A stretch of 64,000 nt of DNA from Antedon mediterranea (Eukaryota > Echinodermata > Crinoidea > Comatulida > Antedonidae): positions 255,001-319,000 of the forward strand of contig NC_092671.1 in the NCBI RefSeq assembly GCF_964355755.1, read 5' to 3'. The stretch's first letter is position 1; each line of letters opens with the position of its first letter. The translations under genes were made by a program, and so were the position numbers. Below are positions 39,272 through 52,702 of this stretch, piece after piece. Below the pieces are notes generated by a model. The model had not been told where the DNA came from and did not search any database. It worked only from the letters and a program-made list of their open reading frames with translations.

Positions 39272-40632
39272 TATTATTTAAAACCCATTCAGAAGGCCTA
39301 ATACCAATTCCATTTTCGAATCCAATATTATTTTATAAAATTTCATTCAAGCAGACACATTATCTGCCGTACGCCATGACTCTTCGTATTGAAGATAGTA
39401 AAACTGTTCTTATGTTCTTATGTATGCTATCCCCGTATTCTGTCATTTAAGCAAAAGGAATACTTCATTTATTGAAAATATCACTTGCCTCCTTGGCTTT
39501 TTTACAACTTTCACTCACTATCCTGCATGAGATCGTAAAGTACGTGATATCGTGTTTTAGGATAGAATAACATTTTATAACTACCTGTAATACTAAATCG
39601 AATGAACGAATGTAAGAATCTTTATATAGTGTTTTTCTATGAGAGTATAGAAACTTAACGGTCATAACGTTATAGATTTTTCTATATTATTATTTTGAAT
39701 TAAACATTCAAAATGTGTTTTAGGCCTATATGGTCTTTAGCTTATTGATGATCCTGTAAATAATAAACCATGGAATTACTAAATAAAACGCACGTGAAGA
39801 TTTTGACGCGAACGCTCAGAAGGATACATTGTGCGCGCGCGATAACGCGTATCTTCCTTTGCGTAAACGTAAGTAACGCGAGTACTCATTACTTCTTCCA
39901 ACATAGAAGTCTTTAGCAGGTGAATTAAACTGTCAATCTTCTTCCTGGGGTTTAGTTCTTTTAGAATGGACTGTTTATATAATATTAATATGCGAGGCGT
40001 CCTGTTAAGTTGATAAACAGACGGATGGGTCAATAGTCCAAACAAAGTAGGTTACATTGAAAACATAATACAAATTCCATAGGCAATAAATAATTGCGTA
40101 ATATGTAGATATAATGTCAACGCGGTACAGTAAACGACTCATTAATCTATCGAAACAAACATAATTACTGCACTTGATCAACCGATTGAACAGGCCTACA
40201 TCATAATTGTTTCATCATTTGTCCACTTCAAACTAGAATAGAAATGTTTGATTTTACCGTAATCACCACAAATTACGACAATGCAAAAATTAAAATATTT
40301 TGTTGTCGAATTACCGCTTATAATGCCTTAGGAAAAACATGTCGGTAATATAAACATTACTTTGAACATTCTGCAACATCTGTATGATTCTGAATTAGGA
40401 ATTTGATTTAATTTAGAATTTCAAAAGTTTTACAATAAAGGTAAATTATGCTATACCTACTATGACGAGTAGATATATGCGATTGATTTAGTTTAACTTA
40501 AACTATAATGCATGCCGATGCATTTGTATTGCCACGTTATAATACATTAGGAATACTCTACATGTTTTATTCATGGATACACAGAGACAAAATATGATAT
40601 CTAGTTATGCATAAGAATTATCCCCTCTCTAC

Positions 40633-40659
40633 CTAGCTAGCTAGCTAGCTAGCTAGCTA
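40633..40659. repeat. (TAGC)n microsatellite
   Basis: About seven AGCT/CTAG tetranucleotides in an uninterrupted run. The unit is self-complementary, so the run can fold on itself. Confidence 0.95.
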
Positions 40660-43346
40660 TAGCTCGCTCACTCACTGATAACTACAAAAAGCAATCAGAT
40701 TGGAACTACTTTATCATGGGTTGTTTTATGCGAATCGTAATTATTTTTTTTCTTTTAAAATATACCGGCCTACATTTTGGTTACCCATTCATGTTTCTTG
40801 CTTGTATTCTCTTCGACATAGTTTGGAATGTTGTGTTTTTTTCCAGCAGCGCTCCTTTGAATGCTTTAGACCTCCTCACAATACAATACGGTGTGTTCGT
40901 ATTCTATTTCGCCAGACAATTTAGCATAATCATTATATAAAAGCTCTTAATTAGGTAACGTCTAGGAAATAATCTAATCTGTATGCATTATTATAAGTAA
41001 CTAAGACTGAATTTCTGAACAATTTATCAACAATACGCTGATCAATTTGTCTGATACATATTGATCACTAAAAATAGTTTTGAGAAACTGACATCACGTC
41101 AACTACCTCCACGATTGACCTCAATTGACCCGGACAATTTGCCTATATATATTTAGTTATAAAATGATTAACGAACTAGGTTCGCATGATAATACAAGAC
41201 GGCTGAACTAGCTTTCGGGTGAACTTGAAATTGTATAGAAAACTTGTTTGATTTATTCGTTATATCGCATAAATATTCGTCAATTCTATGTATATTATGT
41301 TAATTCCGTCTTGTGTTTTAGTACCCTGTAGTGCTTTCAGTAGTTGTATTTTCGATATAAAACTGAAAACAATATATATGTTCTGTTTATTGAAGATTAC
41401 TTTCGATTCGGTAACTAGTCGTTTTTGCGATTGTCGTAGAGGGCGCAGAGCATATATTTTTAGATTCGAATTAGAATCTGGCCAGGAGTTACAATTTAAG
41501 TGGATATTCTAATCAAGATAATACAAATTACCCATATAAATTAGTAAAATTACATAATTTAAGCATAATTATAATTATGTTTTTCTCATTTTGGCTTCAC
41601 AAAATTGGGACAAGCTCTCATGACAGGGTTGGAGAAAGCCATTGGAGAAATTGTTGTTTTCAGATGAACATGTTTATCCTGAGCTTAGCGGCCACATTCT
41701 GAATTAAGTACGACTAAATATAGTGATGTAACCTGTGTGTTATCTCATCACTTTCCGCGCAATGTTTTTTTTTTTTTGTGATGAAAATAAAGATTCATCA
41801 CTTTGTTTATAATAATATTGCCAAATAGGTATATGTCATGTTGAGTTTAAATACAATTCATTAGAACTCATTACTGTTTATTGTTTGATCGATGAGTAGC
41901 CACTAACGGGAATTTCATTATAACATTGTGGCGTAACGCGACGAACAAAAGATAAAAGATTACATTACAGTCATTATGGCCATGTTTATGTATCCATAAA
42001 GCAGTTGAACTAAGCACCACTTCTGCAAATTAACTCATGACCTTGTTAGCGTTATTATTAAGATACCAATATAATAGAATTCTAATAAAGATTGTGAAGT
42101 TATATGCCTACGTACTGATGATGTGTTTTGGAATTCTTGAGTCATACAAGTTAACCTCGAGACACTTCTTAAGCATGGTCATGAAAGATTCAAACATAAA
42201 ATGTTATTGATTAATCATTCTTTTCGAGAATTAAAGTGGAGCTACACCCAGAAAATTGCTATTTTTCATACATTTCAACTATTATTTAAAAGTATCATCC
42301 TTCATACTTCATATTTTGTTGAAATTTTTTTCAATGACTATGATTTTCTTGAAAATCACCCCTTTTTGTGTTTTTGGGGGAATACCTTGTAAATTCCTAT
42401 TCTTTTACATGCACAAGAGGGGTATATTTGAATAATCATAACAAATTAATTTCTTCACTAAAAATAAAATTTAAATGTTTTTTAACGTAATGTTTCCAGA
42501 TCTTTCTATTTCTGGTATTTTTATCGCGTATACATTGCGCAATTTGGCGTAAATAGACACTTCTTAATACCCCCCCCCCCCTCCACCCCCACAACGAGGG
42601 GGCTATATATTCAATAAAGCTAGGCCTACTAGAGTCTAGGCCTAGTAGGTATATGTACCGATGCTGCTTGGCCTCTAGCTAGGCTGATAGCCTTACAGCA
42701 GTGAAGTTTGTTCTGGCACCCAACCTCGGCCTACCCATGGGCCATGATAGGGTGCCTGAATAGTTGCTTTTCAGTCAGGCTAAGCTTCCACATCCCTCTT
42801 TACTATTCTGAGCAATACCAGTCTTGTTTTGTAGAGGATTTTGTGTTTCACAATTCTTAATGTGCGAGAAAACCCAGGAACGATAATGGGGGCGGAACGA
42901 CCAAGCATTTTCGAACCCATGAATACATAGGTCTAGACATGAATTCAAGCCTAGCTAGCTAGGCTGAGTAGAAGGCTTAGCTAGGCCTAGCTTAAAATTA
43001 ATAGGCAATTTGATTAAGATTGTTATGCTGTTGTTGTACAGTGCAAATCATGATGTTACATGTTAATTACATTTTCATCGGAATATTACTTGGGCCTAAA
43101 CAAATCGTATCAATTGTGTATATAAAATGTATTCGCTATTTTTCGACAAATAATTTACCAAAAAGAGGAGACATTTCACCAACGCGTTCACCGGCGACTA
43201 AAACGCGTCAGTCTGTAAGTGTAACACGTTTCGCGACGTATTAATAATAAATAATTTATTAGGAAATGACACCTTTGCATCGGTGGCACACACAGAAGTG
43301 GTGCATCCAATTTAACATAATACATCAAAACAATACATTCTATGAC

Positions 43347-43879
43347 GGGTGTCACGAAACCTAAGACCACGAAAGCTAAGACCCCCTAAGACCTAAGATC
43401 ACGAAAGCTAAGACCCAAGAACTAAGATTACAAATATTTATCTTTCGCACCTGCCTTGTATTTTAACTCCCAACATGAATATGAATACCACACCTTAGAA
43501 TTAGCACTTTTATGAAAAAGAATCACATAAAAAGTAACAAATACATTTTTAAATTGATGATTTTACAGACGTTTTTCTCGCACACATACTGTTTGCGAAT
43601 TTCGCATGACTAGCCTAACAGTACAGTAGGCCTACCCCATGTTCAATGTTTTTGTTTCTATGGAACGTCAAAAGAGCTGAAAACTCTGTGGAGACCATCT
43701 ACAGTGTGGATGGAACAATGTAAAATAAAAATTGTAATGATAATAGTAATAGTATATAAATCATGCTAGTACGAAGAAATAAATACTCGCAAATAAAATT
43801 TAATTTAAAAATCATGATAATATTAGTTTTTAGTCGCGTGGAAGCGACTCTATAGTTCACTATGTCGGTCGGTTGGTCG

Positions 43880-43914
<35 letters not shown>

Positions 43915-45215
43915 GGTCTGTCTGTCGGTCCGGTATCACTATGCGTTTTATCGCTTTCTGACCTTATCTTGATATCAGTTTAATCTAGCTAAGTCAATTT
44001 TTCACAGAATATTCCTTAAGGCCAGGAATCGATGTGGTTATGTTTTCACGGTGCGCAATAAAAAATTACGCGGTCTACGCACGATTTAACGAAATCACGT
44101 TTGTAATCATATCTTAACAACCATGAATCACAATTAAATAAAATTTGGTACTAATAAATCTCAGGGCATAAATCATCAAATGGCAATACAATTACGTGCG
44201 TAGCGCATGTAACGCATGCGTACGCGCGCTTAACATTTTCAAAATTTATTTTCGATGAAATAAGAGTACATTTCAGGCAATTTTAAGCGTTTACAAAATT
44301 GCCATGAGTGCGCATATTTTTGCGCGCGCACTGCGCGTTAAATGTTATTGCGCATTCTTTTTGCCCGATTTCTGTTTTCTTGACTTACTTTTCAACTCGA
44401 AATTACGTTATACGAGCACGTCGAAAGTGACAGGCTACGCACGTGTAAATTAAAAAAATATTAATGTTTTTAAACATTTCAACATTTTTAAACATGTTCA
44501 GTAATTTCGGTCAGTATAGTTCACTATGTCGGTCGGTCTGTCTGTCTGTCTGTCGGTCTGTCTGTCGGTCTGTCTGTCCGGTATCACTATGCATTGTAGC
44601 ACGCGACTTAATGGCTGTTGGCCTTGTTTTGTTTCGTTTTCTTTCTGTTTTTATACTTCTACTATTATTGTTGCCCTTTTGGCGCTCCATAGAAACAAAA
44701 ACATTGAGCATGAGGAGTTACAGTATACAAAGAAACACGTCTGTAAAATCATCAATTTAAAGGATTTATTTATTTGTTTTTATGTGTTTCTCATTCTGAA
44801 AGTACTTATAAGTCCTAATTTTAAAGTGTGGTATTCAGGATAAAGTTAGTTAACACATTTGGAGTCAAAATACAAGAAAGGCAGGTGCGAAAGAAAAACA
44901 TCCTCTGAACCAACACAATGGAGTAAATATATACTAACAAACAACCCGTCAAGTTTGTTTGTTGTAAAGAAAAAATATACATTTACTCAACGGGCGAAAA
45001 TAACGTGAGTTTATTTATGTTTTGCGGTAGTATTTAATTATATTTATGGTAATAAATGAAATCTACTATGTTTAAAATTATGTATGGATAAACAAGTATT
45101 GTTTTTAAGCTGTAGTATATCTTAGAATTTGTAATCTTAGTTCTTGGGTCTTAGCTTTCGTGATCTTAGGTCTTAGGGGATCTTAGCTTTCGTGGTCTTA
45201 GGTTTCGTGACACCC
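43347..45215. mobile_element. MULE-like nonautonomous element, 1,869 bp
   Basis: The left end GGGTGTCACGAAACCTAAGA is matched in inverted orientation at 45215 for about 86 bp with about one mismatch. The repeats contain two internal copies of CACGAAAGCTAAGA. Inverted homology resumes further in (ATCTTTCGCACCTGCC near 43440; its partner near 44885-44897), offset by extra sequence on the right. Flanks are ATTCTATGAC (43337-43346) and ATTATATGAC (45216-45225), a 10-bp target duplication with one difference. Long inverted repeats with 9-10 bp duplications are typical of Mutator-like elements. No transposase ORF is seen. A second element appears nested inside at about 43831-44612. Confidence 0.75.
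43831..44612. mobile_element. nested element with paired (TCTG)n modules
   Basis: AGTCGCGTG near 43832 and its inverse CACGCGACT near 44600 bound a segment carrying two direct copies of a module: TATAGTTCACTATGTCGGTC, a run of TCTG/TCGG tetranucleotides, then CCGGTATCACTATGC (about 43851-43945 and 44516-44593). Between the modules the sequence is unusually CpG/GCGC-rich (for example GCGTACGCGCGC near 44218). No protein-coding potential is evident; ORFs over the TCTG run are low-complexity. The element type is not recognised. Confidence 0.5.
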
Positions 45216-45225
45216 ATTATATGAC

Positions 45226-46513
45226 GGATACAGGTTCTTAAACTATTTGCAAAAATATAAAATAAAAATCATTACCAACATGGTAATATAGGTACTGTAT
45301 TAAATTGTCCTACAGTATCATAGGTTTGAGTTGATAAAGAGGTATATAAAAATAAACATAAAATATAGTAAAGAGTTTACATTACAAACCATTGTGTTTC
45401 AAAATCAGGTACTGATTGACGTATTGTAAACTAATAACCCCTAAGTTACTGAAAAAGTGTAATGTACTAAAAAACACTATTTTTTGACCGATTTTTTAGA
45501 AATTAGTTTTTGGAAAATGTTGTCATTTTTTGCCAGTTTTTGTTATGTAACCACTTTCAATTAAACATACTTTAAACATAATATAAGCTTGAGAAAGTCT
45601 GAGTGTAGCTCCACTTTAACACCAGCATATAAAGAAATAAAGAAAGCACTCAAACAAACAACTCTAACAACGATGGGGTCAATTATGAGTAAGGTGATTA
45701 TTGTCCAGCAGACAGAAGGTATCTCAGTGATATTGGTTTGATTGTGTGGTGATGATACTAGCCAATGGTAAACCTATTAGTGTCGCATGTTTACTGAATC
45801 TAAGGGCATGAAGTAGTACATATGATATGACAGGGTATAGAGTATGAATCTAATTGTTTCATGTCTTTGAATTTATAGAGATATACTTTACAACATTGTA
45901 TTTGTCAGGCAAGATTGGTTTAAACTCGTATAGCGGACTTCATAACTTTTTTACAGTACTCAATCTATATTTAGCTTCATTCATTATGTTGGCCACATGA
46001 GTGAACCCACTTGATTGATTCAATATCCATCCATTGGTCGGTTATGTCCACTCAATTGTCCACTGTAGACGCATACGCACGAGGATGATGTTGTAATTAA
46101 TACTATTCGGTTTTAATTTCGTAATTTGCCTCGTTGAATAGTCAATAAGCACGCTATATTTTTTAGACTTAAATGTCGATTCTATTCTGTGTTATAATAA
46201 TTATTGAGAATGTACACTGAAATGACACAAGTACTGAAAACTGTTTTGATAATTCAAAATCATCATCATGTTATATCAATTAGAATTAGCAGATACAATA
46301 CATTATATATATAAGTATTTATAAAAGAAACAAAGAACCAGATGTATGGTAGATGTAGTTTAAATAATGTAACTATAAATAGTATTAGTTTATTATTATC
46401 ATCATCATCATCATACAATACCAATAACCAACGGTACCTTGGCAGCAATTAAGCTATACAGCATTTTGGAAGTATAACAACTATATAACAAGTATATTCT
46501 TTATTGCTTTCAG
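45226..46513. other. end of intron 1
   Basis: Noncoding sequence leading to the exon 2 acceptor (TTTATTGCTTTCAG, AG at 46512-46513). It includes an ATC/ATT microsatellite at about 46393-46414. Confidence 0.7.
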
Positions 46514-46815
46514 TCGTGGTAATGTGTGCTAACAACGATGCCATTCGTGCCATAATGCTAAAGGCACATGAGATGGGTATGACGACAGGAGAATACGCGT
46601 TTTTCAACATCCAACTATTTGACAGTGACTACTTCGGTGATTCCGGTTGGAAACGAGGTGATAGTCGTGACGAAGAAGCTAAAGAAGCTTATAAAGCAAT
46701 GATGACCCTTACCTTAAGGAAGCCAACCTCTCCAGAATACATGGACTTTTCTACAAAAGTTAAGGAACATGCTTTGACTCAATATGGATACAGTTTTGAG
46801 AAGCACAATCAAGAG
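46514..46815 (+). CDS. natriuretic-peptide-receptor-like receptor guanylate cyclase, exon 2
   Basis: Encodes the last two bases of codon 246 and residues 247-346. Joining to exon 1 restores SSKSR-V-VVMCANNDAIRA, exactly the receptor-family strand before the second lobe. The exon carries Cys250 (VVVMCANNDA), the helix RAIMLKAHEMGMTTGEYAFF (257-276), WKRGDSRDEEAKEAYKAM (291-308) and SPEYMDFSTKVKEHA (318-332), all in family order and spacing. It ends with KHNQE at a GTATAT donor (46816), phase 0, just where the relatives continue into a conserved stretch before the juxtamembrane region. That continuation was not found up to 64000, so the protein is partial here. Intron 1 is 30,366 bp. Confidence 0.92.
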
Positions 46816-49345
46816 GTATATTTGTGTTTATTATTGTAATTACTGTCATTCATATTAAGCCAGGACGTAACGCAACGCAAAGTGATTTGACCAATCTCAA
46901 CCGATGGATTATTCGAACAGTCGTGTGTGATTGGTCAACTCGCTTGCGTTGCGTCTACGTCCTTGCGTCCTAGTGGAAACCAAGCACGATTGCGTTGTAG
47001 TGGTAGTATGAAAGTTGACAACAAAGTGTGATCAAATACTAGGAAATATTCAACCGATTTTCGGTAATGTATCTATTTCTGAAGTATCATAGGAATATTA
47101 ACAGGCACCAAATGTGATATAATTGAGATGCTGTAGATGCCAAATATTCATTATGATAGGCCTACTTCGAAAATAGATAGTATGCGGAGATACAGCACTG
47201 GGAATCGGGTGGAATAGTATTGGTGAGCGCATCCCGGATTAATTTGTTATAACATTTCTTTCTTCATCTAAAAAAAAGTAGTCTGAACAAATGTGAAGAA
47301 CTGTTTTGTGCAGTTAATATTCAAGTCACAAGAACTGTTAAATCTTCTGGATTAGGGTTTAGAACGGAAATATCTTCTTGAGCGGCTCGTTGATATCCAT
47401 ATATTCATAGCGTCCGATGTACGTCTGCTGCTTTGGGTTTCGTATATTATATACTAGTATAAGTTGGGTTGACATATAGTAAAACTCTACTAATGTATAT
47501 AGCATTGATGGAAATGAGTGCGTTGACAAGTAAAAACATAAACCTGCGGACATTTAGTAAGTAATATTAATTGCCGTGTTAAGCTTTACGGAACGTATTA
47601 CGTTGTCAATGTAGAAAATCACATTAAGTAGCACATTCTTTATTTTGTCTCCCTTAAACTTGCTCTTGGTGTAAACAAAATTATTTTAAAAAATCAACAT
47701 AGTTATCATTACAACATAATCACCCGTCGTTTTTACATAAATGATAAAATAAAAGGCACATTTTTCATAAACATTATTAGCATTCGCCCGCTGTTATTTT
47801 ACGTACCGGTATTAATTATAAATTTATTTTTTCTGTGCTATCCACGCAAAAAATAATGTCATTGTTGCAATTGGAAGTAAGTTTGTTGTCAAATTGATAA
47901 CGGTACTTAGCACGTACTTAATATTCACCCTCTTGATTTAAACAATTGCAAAGTAGGTGAAAAACTACCAAAGTTATTGAAAGAAAACTATGTCAGGAAA
48001 AAACAGTCATAATAGAATTAGGTCTTTCCAATCGCAAAAACATACATATATTCACAATTGAGTTTTATCCATATATCTGCTATAAATTATAGCCTAAATA
48101 TTCATAACATGATTACCCATTTGAATATAAAAGTAAAATTATTAATATATTTCTTTGTAAAATATAGGTACAATACAAAAATTAGCATTCATTCCTTAGT
48201 CAGTAATTGTATTGTATTCCTCCGGCAGAAATTAAGCCTATAACAATAAAGAATTTAAAATAATGTTATTATACTTAAGCCTATATTGTACGGTTTTAAT
48301 CCATCTAATTCATTTAAACTTTTACATAAATAAACGCCCGTAATAATGCATGTTATGGATATTAATCAACGATGATTTATACTTAGTGTATGCATGCACG
48401 ATCAACGGCTTAACCTCTCATCCCAGTGGGCGAGAGAGAGTACTGATGGTCAAATATATCAACAGCGCATGTCACGATCATCACGGTAATTATGCTATCC
48501 ACGAAAAAAATAATTACCAGACTAGCAATTAAGAGAGGCTATTTTGTTGCTGTTGTAGTAATACTGGATGTTTAACGTCAGTTAAATTATTGTCGATAAT
48601 AGTGAAAAACAGACAGTTTTGTGCTCCATGGTCGCTCACATTATTATAAATTTTCAAACTAAATATCGTATCGCTGAACCTCATTCTTAATTGTCTGTCA
48701 ACCTATTATATACAACATATTCATTTGAATTTCAGAGTGCTTTTCAATTATACGTTCGTTTAGAAGAATGATGAATGCCGGTCCGTTGCGCCGTCGCCTT
48801 GTATTTTAAATAATCGTCATACTGATGACGTAATCAATTACTTATAACTAACTTAATTGCAAACGATATAAGAAGAATATCATAAATTAACGTCAATGAA
48901 AATGTCGTAGTTTGTCATACTAATTTTTTTAAAGAATTTGTCCCATGCTGCACTTAAGAAAAGAATGACGTGAAAGTTATTCAAGAATCGCTTTATTAAT
49001 GTGGCGACGGAAATGATACTGTATTTGTCTGTTTTTTTTTTCTTTTTCTCAAGGATAAATCGAGGCAAAACGTGTAGTCCAATTACAATAACATCTAATA
49101 ATCAATATTAATTAAATTGAAAGTAATTATGGCACATCAAGTATAATCAACTTTGATACATTGTTTCTTTAATTTCGTCTTTATGTTTCCTGTGTGTTAG
49201 ATATTGATCAGTTGCTTTCAAGCAAATAACATTTTAAAAGAAGTAGTTTTTAATATGTTAATGGAATTCAATGCAAAAAAAGTTGAATCAGCATTGCACA
49301 TACTATTTTCTGAAAAGCAAGAAATAAACAGAATGAGCTTCATCA
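46816..49345. other. intron 2, first part
   Basis: No exon recognised. A small fold-back element lies at 46861-46982. A pyrimidine-rich AG at 49198-49200 is followed by about 50 open codons, but the sequence does not resemble the receptor and runs into the repeat array, so I do not call it an exon. Confidence 0.5.
46861..46982. mobile_element. small fold-back MITE, copy A
   Basis: Left half AGGACGTAACGCAACGCAA..TTTGACCAAT is inversely repeated on the right as GATTGGTCAA..TTGCGTTGCGTCTACGTCCT, so most of the element can form one hairpin. Related copies lie at 54127-54273 and 59862-59972. It starts 45 bp after the exon 2 donor. Confidence 0.65.
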
Positions 49346-51050
49346 AGTATAAGACAGGTCACCTACAAGTAATAGACACGTCACATAAAAATAATAGACA
49401 CGCCACATAAAAATAATAGACAGGTCACCTACAAGTATAAGACAGGTCACCTACAAGTAATAGACAGGTCACATAAAAAAATATACAGGTCACCTACAAG
49501 TAATAGACACGTCACATAAAAATAATAGACACGCCACATAAAAATAATAGACAGGTCACCTACAAGTATAAGACAGATCACCTACAAGTATAAGGCAGGT
49601 CACCTATGAGTATAAGACAGGTCACCTACAAGTATAAGACAGGTCACATAAAAGTAATAGACACGCCACATAAAAATAATAGACACGCCACATAAAAATA
49701 ATAGACACGCCACATAAAAATAATAGACAGGTCACCTACAAGTATAAGACAGGTCACCTACAAGTAATAGACAGATCACCTACAAGTATAAGGCAGGTCA
49801 CCTATGAGTATAAGACAGGTCACCTACAAGTATAAGACAGGTCACATAAAAGTAATAGACACGCCACATAAAAATAATAGACACGCCACATAAAAATAAT
49901 AGACAGGTCACCTACAAGTATAAGACAGGTCACCTACAAGTAATAGACAGATCACCTACAAGTATAAGGCAGGTCACCTATGAGTATAAGACAGGTCACC
50001 TACAAGTAATAGACAGGTCACATAAAAGTAATAGACAGGTCACCTACAAGTAATAGACAGGTCACATAAAGTAATAGACAGGTCACATAAAAAAATATAC
50101 AGGTCACCTACAAGTAATAGACACGTCACATAAAAGTAATAGACAGGTCACCTACAAGTAATAGACAGGTCACCTACAAGTAATAGACAGGTCACCTACA
50201 AGCAATAGACAGGTCACCTACAAGTAATAGACAGGTCACCTACAAGTAGCCTAATAGACAGGTCACCTACAAGTAATAGACAGGTCACCTACAAGTAGCC
50301 TAATAATAGACAGGCCACATAAAAGTAATAGACAGGTCACCTACTAGTAATAGACAGGTCACCTACAAGCAATAGACAGGTCACCTACAAGTATAAGACA
50401 TGTCACCTACAAGTATAAGACAGGTCACCTAAAAGTATAAGACAGGTCACCAACAAGTATAAGACAGGTCACCTACAAGCAATAGACAGGTCACCTACAA
50501 GTAATAGACAGGTCACCTACAAGTAATAGACAGGTCACCTACAAGTATAAGACATGTCACCTACAAGTATAAGACAGGTCACCTATAAGTATAAGCCAGG
50601 TCACCTAAAAGTATAAGACAGGTCACCAACAAGTATAAGACAGGTCACCTACAAGAAATAGACAGGTCACCTACAAGTAATAGACAGGTCACCTACAAGT
50701 AGCCTAATAGACAGGTCACCTACAAGTAATAGACAGGTCACCTACAAGTAGCCTAATAGACAGGTCACCTACAAGTAATAGACAGGTCACCTACAAGTAG
50801 CCTAATAATAGACAGGCCACATAAAAGTAATAGACAGGTCACCTACTAGTAATAGACAGGTCACCTACAAGCAATAGACAGGTCACCTACAAGTATAAGA
50901 CAGATCACCTACAAGTATAAGACAGGTCACCTATGAGTATAAGACAGGTCACCTACAAGTAATAGACACGTCACATAAAATGAATAGACAGGTCACATAA
51001 AAGTAATAGACAGGTCACCTACAAGTAATAGACACGTCACATACAAGCAC
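49346..51050. repeat. about 22-bp minisatellite (GACAGGTCACCTACAAGTAATA)
   Basis: Roughly 1.7 kb of tandem copies of about 19-22 bp. Major variants are CCTACAAGTAATA, CCTACAAGTATAA, CATAAAAATAATA and an insertion form containing GTAGCCTAATA. Blocks of several units recur as larger cassettes, so segments have duplicated as groups. It lies in intron 2. Confidence 0.95.
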
Positions 51051-52702
51051 AAGCCAGTGTTCATCGTGTTGGTAAATAAAACACCAAGTACTGCATGTCC
51101 ATTAAAACAGATTATTTGAAGATAGCTATAAATAACAGTTCATTAATGTTTGATTACATTAAATTATCAATTAATTTCTTGCAAGAGAGAAATATTATTA
51201 TTATGATTATTCTTTATTTGGTCCAATATATAAAAACATACATCAGAAATTCCTCTTATATACACTACAGAGATAGTAGCAAATATACATACCAAATACA
51301 AATCAATATAAAATCACATATAAAATATCAAAAAGTCTACGACCCATGTGTTCTCTCCATGAGTTAGTGTTGGACAATTTTGTTATAGGTGACAAAAGAC
51401 TGTGGGACAAATGATTTATTGTAGCGTTTAGTACGGCTTCGAGGCAGACGGATACAAATATTAGATGGAAGGAAAGTGTATTCCTTATGGAGGTGGGGGG
51501 GGGGGAGTCTGTTTGAGAGAGTATACGTTTTACCAAGGAGAGAACACCTGCGTCATAGTTAAAAATTAAATACGGATACATCAACTCCAATAACCCGCCC
51601 GGCCCTTCTGGAAATTTTACTTAATAGTTCCTTTTCCATTTAAACAAGCCTCCCAGATAATTCTACAAAAAGATATATAACACCAAGTATGGTCGACTTG
51701 TAGAACAGTATAAGAATTTGTTTGCTAACATTAAATTTCCTAAGTTGTCCTTTTTTTTATAGCGTCTTTGAATGTTATTACACCAGTCCAGCTAAATAAA
51801 TTGGTTATAACATTTAATGTAACTGTATGGATTAGAGCAGGCTTACCATGAAATGATATACTCAGTAAGGATTAGAGTACACACTCTAGTAAGAATTAGA
51901 GTAGTAGAACAGAATAGGCCTACTCTAAGAATGTATAGGTACCGCACTAATACTCTACAAAGGAATGTTAGTATAGCGCCACCAGCGAGTATATGTAGAA
52001 AAAACTTTAAGCCTCCTGTTTTTGCAAGCCAAATCGGTCACTATAAACATCCTCAGAAAATCTATTAATTTAATAAACGCCGAGCGTACAACGTGTAGTA
52101 ATGCTGTGTGCGAATAGTGTCGTTTCTATCCAATCCTACTTTTTCTCTGTCCTTGTCGAGCTTATCTTTTGTTTTCTTTTAATGTCATCTGAAATTGATT
52201 GTCATACATCTATTTCCTTGGGGATTGCAGAAGGCAGTCTTTTAATTTATCTTGTACCATGTAATGCGATTATTCCTATTATTCGTATCCCCAAGTTGTC
52301 GACACCGAAATTAAAATGGTAAATAGTTGAACATCTTGTGACGGGAAAGACATTCTATAACGATATATTATTACGTGTTTTAATGGCATACAGCTTCGTA
52401 AAGCTACAATTTAATTTCAAACTTCTGGAGGGACAAATGAAATAGCCGATTTCAATATTACATGTATCTAAGGTTATTATCGGTTCCTTTGTCAGCAATA
52501 TACGTATGTTTTAAAATGAACGTTGCCAGTGCTTAATGTGGTAAAGGAGACGTATGCATCTTTATTAACAGTCGGGATTGAATAGTTGACACACGCCCGT
52601 TGCATAATTATTAAATCAAAAATCGTAAAATGTATTCTAAAAAAAAATAGTTAGAATATGATTAGTAATTTGAAAACAAATTATGTTTGCTCCACACAAC
52701 TA

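Larger units (their letters stand above)
38590..43336. other. intron 1, later noncoding stretch
   Basis: Contains a (CT)n run, a (TAGC)n run, a C-homopolymer at 42570-42581 and a GGCCTAG-rich patch around 42620-42990. No exon recognised; ORFs of 60-88 codons (39779 minus, 40700 and 40716 plus) are unsupported. Confidence 0.55.

Noticed and set aside
49201-49350. Possible third receptor exon after a pyrimidine-rich AG
   Set aside because: About 50 open codons, but no resemblance to the expected receptor continuation and no good donor before the repeat array.
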